Assembly (NCBI GenBank): GCA_022843645.1
Contig: JALHNF010000012.1
Location: 1-14,738 of the forward strand
Length of the DNA: 14,738 bases
Source of the DNA: Minisyncoccota bacterium
Lineage (GTDB): Bacteria; Patescibacteriota; Minisyncoccia; Phycocordibacterales; UBA5272
Reading direction: 5' to 3'
In this document: piece by piece, positions 13,336-14,738 of the stretch
Layout of the letters: each line of letters opens with the position of its first letter
Numbering within the stretch: the stretch's first letter is position 1
Translations under genes and position numbers: made by a program
The notes under the pieces: model-generated
Told to the model about the DNA's origin: nothing
Databases searched by the model: none
Seen by the model: only the letters and a program-made list of their open reading frames with translations

Positions 13336-14359
13336 GGTTTGTGATAAGAACCTCTTTATACCTATCAAGGTCACCGAGGATTACTCCGGTGCCCCGAGCA
13401 ACTGCAGAAAGCGGATCATCAGCGACGGTGATAGGAATCTTAAGGTGTGACTGCATAAGTGATGAGAGTCCCCGAATGAGCGCTCCTCCACCGCACAGAA
13501 TAACTCCTTTATTCATAACATCGGAAAGAATTTCTGGCGGTGTAGTCTCAAGAACTTCTTTCACTGAGTCAACAATTTGTATGATAGATGGCAAAAGGGC
13601 CTCTCGTATATCAGCATCGGTCACAATAACCTCACGAGGCAAACCGGTGACTAAATCTCTTCCTCGCACCACCATCTCCATCGGCTCACCCTCTACAACA
13701 CCTCCGATTGTAATCTTGACCGTCTCAGCAGTTCGCTCACCAATAAGTAGTTTAAATTCATCTTTCAAATAGGAAATAATGTCATTATTGAGTTTATCGC
13801 CAGCGATCTTGAGAGACTTTGAACGCACAATTCCCGCAAGTGAAATGACGGCGATATCTGTTGTCCCGCCACCAATATCCACAATCATAGAACCAACAGC
13901 GTCTTGAATTGGAAGCCGGATGCCTATTGCGGCTGCCATTGGCTGTTCGACAATGTATACTTCGCGTGCCCCAGCATTTTTTGTTGCATCATACACCGCT
14001 CGAATTTCAACATTTGTGACACCTGTAGGCACGCCAACCACCACCCGAGGGTTGATTGGCTTGTTTATGATTTTGTTTACCTGACCCATGAGGTACGACA
14101 TCATTTCTTCTGTGACTTCAAAGTCGGAGATTACTCCGTCCACCAGCGGCCGTATTGCTTTTATGTGCATTGGTGTACGACCAAGCATCTGCTTTGCTTG
14201 ATTGCCAACCGCAACCACCCGACCAGTTTTTTGATTTACTGCAACAACAGAAGGTTCATTGATAACAATCCCATGTTCACCTAAATACACAAGGGTGTTT
14301 GCAGTCCCAAGATCAATACCAACATCATTTGAATACAATTTTCGCAGACGACTAAACAT
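13310..14359 (-). CDS. mreB: Actin-like cell shape protein MreB
   Basis: MreB polymerises along the inner face of the membrane and directs side-wall synthesis. The 349-residue protein is full length. The nucleotide-binding parts are phosphate loop 1 (DVGIDLGTANT, 12-22), phosphate loop 2 (DIGGGTTDIA, 161-170) and the adenosine motif CGGGALIRG (289-297). The N-terminal MFSRLRKLY is basic and amphipathic, fitting membrane contact. It heads mreB-mreC-small membrane gene-mrdA, with proS 58 bp upstream in the same direction. No clear terminator or strong promoter was found in that gap, and there is no Shine-Dalgarno sequence. A complete MreB system implies a rod-like or at least laterally growing cell. 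Confidence 0.97.
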   Translation of the reverse strand: MFSRLRKLYSNDVGIDLGTANTLVYLGEHGIVINEPSVVAVNQKTGRVVAVGNQAKQMLGRTPMHIKAIRPLVDGVISDFEVTEEMMSYLMGQVNKIINKPINPRVVVGVPTGVTNVEIRAVYDATKNAGAREVYIVEQPMAAAIGIRLPIQDAVGSMIVDIGGGTTDIAVISLAGIVRSKSLKIAGDKLNNDIISYLKDEFKLLIGERTAETVKITIGGVVEGEPMEMVVRGRDLVTGLPREVIVTDADIREALLPSIIQIVDSVKEVLETTPPEILSDVMNKGVILCGGGALIRGLSSLMQSHLKIPITVADDPLSAVARGTGVILGDLDRYKEVLITNHDDISPRF

Positions 14360-14417
14360 ACACCGTTTGCATTAAGAGTAACGTATTTTTTTGTAATTAG
14401 CTAATAGGCTCGGCTTT

Positions 14418-14738
14418 TTAAGAAAACCTTGCAATACAAGCATCAATTGAAATAATCTCCGTTTCCGAACTGGTACGTTTTTTGTACTCCACCCCGCCCG
14501 AAGCAAGGCTTTTTTCTGTGATCAACACTCGGTGCGGGATGCCAAGCAGATCAGCGTCGTTGAGCTTCACACCAATAGAAACATCGCGGTCATCAAAAAG
14601 CACGTCAACACCTTTTGCAGTCAATGCGTCATACATTTCTTTTGCTTTTTCATTTTGTTTAAATGAAAGAAGGTGGACTTTGAATGGCGCAACTGCTTCT
14701 GGCCACACAATTCCTTTTTCATCAGACAAAAGCTCAAC
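14418..14738 (-). CDS. proS: Prolyl-tRNA synthetase, C-terminal anticodon-binding domain (partial)
   Basis: Only the last 106 residues are inside the window; the gene continues past the right edge. The visible part is the class IIa anticodon-binding domain of ProRS: GIVWPEAVAPFKVHLLSF, then YDALTAKGVDVLFDDRDVSIGVKLNDADLLGIPHRVLI split by the usual turn, followed by a KKRTSSETEIIS strand. ProRS charges tRNA-Pro. A TTG near 14729 is an internal leucine codon and not a start, because the family sequence continues upstream of it. The gene ends directly after this domain, as in the short ProRS forms. Confidence 0.9.
   Translation of the reverse strand, partial: VELLSDEKGIVWPEAVAPFKVHLLSFKQNEKAKEMYDALTAKGVDVLFDDRDVSIGVKLNDADLLGIPHRVLITEKSLASGGVEYKKRTSSETEIISIDACIARFS

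Overview
The window looks like a chromosomal segment of a Patescibacteria/CPR bacterium, most likely a Parcubacteria-type lineage. This rests on compact gene packing, moderate GC, a MurF-like ligase without its N-terminal domain, a short-type ProRS tail, very small divisome proteins and genes that appear leaderless. No rRNA, tRNA, CRISPR array or insertion sequence was recognised. The phylum call is inference; the gene identities are firmer.

Right to left on the minus strand come: the 3' end of proS; an elongation block mreB, mreC, a 46-residue two-helix membrane protein in the mreD position, and mrdA (PBP2); then greA and lysS, separated by an intrinsic terminator; then a lone MaoC-like hot-dog hydratase with its own promoter and terminator. 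Next is a compact dcw-type block: mraZ, rsmH, ftsL-like, ftsI, murF-like, and finally a MurA enzyme fused to an N-terminal XRE helix-turn-helix domain. Lateral-wall synthesis (MreBC, PBP2), septal synthesis (FtsL, FtsI) and precursor synthesis (MurA, MurF) therefore sit in one neighbourhood with two DNA-binding regulators, MraZ and HTH-MurA. MraY, MurC/D/G, FtsW/RodA, FtsQ, FtsA and FtsZ are not in the window.

The left end (1-458) has no convincing gene. It holds several hairpins, a GC-rich block, and a promoter plus structured leader for the only plus-strand gene, a 354-residue orphan (459-1523) that converges on murA through a strong hairpin terminator.

The most interesting signals are regulatory. 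(1) A near-perfect 34-bp palindrome covers the -10 box and start codon of HTH-murA, as expected for an autoregulatory operator, and a 12-bp piece of it recurs inside the promoter spacer of the divergently placed orphan gene. (2) Three in-phase 10-bp MraZ-type boxes surround the mraZ -10 box. (3) The orphan's leader can form two mutually exclusive hairpins, one of which would hide its ribosome binding site. (4) The elongation block carries a minimal MreD candidate coupled to mreC through an ATGA overlap.
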